Shown here: positions 60,411 to 61,796 of the stretch, one piece after another | How positions within the stretch are numbered: position 1 is the stretch's first letter | How the letters are laid out: every line of letters begins with the position of its first letter | Source: Armatimonadetes bacterium UBA1398 | Lineage (GTDB): Bacteria > Armatimonadota > Zipacnadia > UBA1398 | Reading direction: 5' to 3' | Length of the DNA: 61,796 bases | Assembly (NCBI GenBank): GCA_002305165.1 | Contig: DBQI01000017.1 | Span: 1-61,796, forward strand | Translations under genes and position numbers: made by a program | The notes under the pieces: model-generated | What the model saw: the letters and a program-made list of their open reading frames with translations, nothing else | Database searches by the model: none | What the model was told of the DNA's origin: nothing

Positions 60411-61730
60411 ATGCGCATAGGCGCCACCCCCAACCGACCCCGGCGTATCGCCAACCCTGTCCTCTCCGCCATGATCCCCGCCGTCGCCATCGTCACGGGC
60501 GTCATCGCCTTCAGCCAGCTTCTGAAGGCGCCGCCCGTCGCCTGTGTCAACGACGCGTCGCGCTGGAACACGGTCTGGAGCCTCGTGCACGAGGGCACCT
60601 ACGTCATCGCCGACGAGCTGGACGGCGAGTTCTGGTGGACTATCGACGACGTCAAGATCAACGGGCGGTGGTACTCCAGCAAGCCGCCGCTCTACCCCAC
60701 GGTCATCGCGGGAGCCTATTGGGTTATCCACCACGTATCGGGCCTCGATATGCACGAGAAGCCCGAGATCGTCATTCGGATTCTGCTCGTGCTGTTCAAC
60801 ATACTCCCGCTCATCGCGTTCATCTGGGTGTATGGCCTCTACCTCGAACGCAACGTGCCGGATCCCTGGGCGCGAGGTTTCTGGCTCATCGCGGGCGCCT
60901 TCGGAACCTATATCACCGGCTACTCGGTCACCCTGAACAACCACCTGCCCGCCGCCTTCGGCGTCATGTTCGCTGTGTACCTCACGACGCGGATCGTCTA
61001 TGACGGTGTCCGTTGTCCCATCTACTACCTCCTGGCCGGGCTCTCCGCCGGCTGGGCCGCCGCCAACGAGATCCCCGCCATCCTCTTCCTCATAGGCGTG
61101 CTCGCCATCCTCGGGTTGCGCGCCGGCTGGAGGACGTGGGCGTACGCCCTGCCTGCCGCCGCCATGGTGGTGGTGGCCTATATGGTAACGACCTGGTACG
61201 CCACCGATGGAAGCCTCATCCCGAACTACCTCGTGAAGGACAGTCCCCGGTACAACTACGAGGGCAGCTACTGGCTCACTCCGACGGGCATCGACGCCGC
61301 CGCTGAGCCGAAGCTGGTCTACATCTACCACATGCTCCTGGGACATCACGGGATCCTCAGCCTCACGCCCCTGTGGCTGTTCGCCGCGATCTCCATGCTG
61401 CTGTTCGTATCGGGGTTCTCTCGGGACCGTGCGGAGATCCAGTGGCTGACCGTCGCGCTCTCGGTGACCGTCTTCGCCGCCTACGTGGTCATGACAAACA
61501 ACTACGGTGGCGGCGCCAAGGGCCTCCGCTGGACCTTCTGGCTCATCCCCCTGTGGCTCGCGGTGGCGCCCTTGGGGGCCGAGCACTACTCACGCAGTCG
61601 ATGGGCCCGCGCCATCGCGCTCGCGGCCCTCGTCATCTCGCTCTGGACCGTGCTCGACGCGCTCCAGTCGCCGTGGGGGATGTCATGGCTCCATGGCATC
61701 TACCACAAGCAGGGCTTCGTCCCGTACTAG
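60411..61730 (+). CDS. Multi-pass membrane protein, GT-C/PMT-like
   Basis: The ATG at 60411 gives 439 residues with about nine to ten membrane helices. The first extracytoplasmic loop contains VNDASRWNTVWSLVHEGTYV and INGRWYSSKPPLYPTVIAGA, the style of GT-C glycosyltransferases. It follows the GT2 gene by 4 bases and fits as its downstream transferase. The family is inferred from topology and context. The remaining 66 bases of the window show nothing recognisable. Confidence 0.75.
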   Translation: MRIGATPNRPRRIANPVLSAMIPAVAIVTGVIAFSQLLKAPPVACVNDASRWNTVWSLVHEGTYVIADELDGEFWWTIDDVKINGRWYSSKPPLYPTVIAGAYWVIHHVSGLDMHEKPEIVIRILLVLFNILPLIAFIWVYGLYLERNVPDPWARGFWLIAGAFGTYITGYSVTLNNHLPAAFGVMFAVYLTTRIVYDGVRCPIYYLLAGLSAGWAAANEIPAILFLIGVLAILGLRAGWRTWAYALPAAAMVVVAYMVTTWYATDGSLIPNYLVKDSPRYNYEGSYWLTPTGIDAAAEPKLVYIYHMLLGHHGILSLTPLWLFAAISMLLFVSGFSRDRAEIQWLTVALSVTVFAAYVVMTNNYGGGAKGLRWTFWLIPLWLAVAPLGAEHYSRSRWARAIALAALVISLWTVLDALQSPWGMSWLHGIYHKQGFVPY

Positions 61731-61796
61731 CCCGCATCATTCATGAGTGCTGATTTGTGCCGTGCCGGCTGTGTAGCGGTCGCTTGTCCGTTGCGT

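Overview
This is a high-GC bacterial chromosomal window with dense gene packing: short gaps, stop/start overlaps, and frequent GTG starts. The envelope genes (SLBB export protein, Wzz-type co-polymerase, TlpA-like exported thioredoxin) suggest a diderm. The phylum cannot be fixed from the sequence alone. An anti-sigma factor fused to an H-X9-DG pseudopilin-like domain, a KaiC-like ATPase, a bacterial translin and a sulfatase fit an Armatimonadota-, Planctomycetota- or Chloroflexota-like lineage, but this is inference. I see no phage genes, transposase, CRISPR array or rRNA.

Left part (1-10.1 kb, mostly + strand): an autoregulated-looking MarR/ABC exporter pair, dprA, a tRNA-Glu(CUC) with a good promoter and terminator, a secreted lytic transglycosylase, a double-domain KaiC-like ATPase, acpS, a translin homologue, an RDD membrane protein and a class III aminotransferase. 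Next (10.1-18.0 kb, - strand) are two unknown small genes, a TPR protein, aroE, and the origin-type cluster mnmG-rsmG-parA-parB with two parS sites. One parS lies inside the mnmG/rsmG overlap.

Middle (18.3-26.9 kb): yebC, a solitary fumarate-reductase-type flavoprotein, a small unknown protein with a His/Cys pattern, hisS, a sulfatase with a degenerate HAD protein, a PHP-domain protein and a geranylgeranyl-reductase-like flavoprotein.

27.1-52.9 kb is one large Wzx/Wzy-type exopolysaccharide locus in two divergent arms that meet near 44.8-44.95 kb. The - arm holds the six-SLBB export protein, methyltransferases, glycosyltransferases, a split transketolase, an NAD-dependent epimerase, a GT-C membrane protein, a co-polymerase with a degenerate ATPase, a polymerase, a flippase and a heparinase-like lyase. 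The + arm holds wecB, a glycosyltransferase, two DegT-type aminotransferases, a second split transketolase, the initiating sugar-phosphate transferase and a GNAT acetyltransferase. Together these can build, acylate, flip, polymerise and export an amino-sugar glycan. Two transketolase pairs in one such locus is the most unusual feature of the window.

Right end (53.0-61.8 kb): a TlpA-like thioredoxin protein, a flavin reductase, an ECF sigma/anti-sigma pair, an FmdB zinc ribbon protein, tyrS with a hairpin-rich leader, and a three-gene membrane glycosylation module (YbhN-like protein, GtrB-like GT2, GT-C protein).
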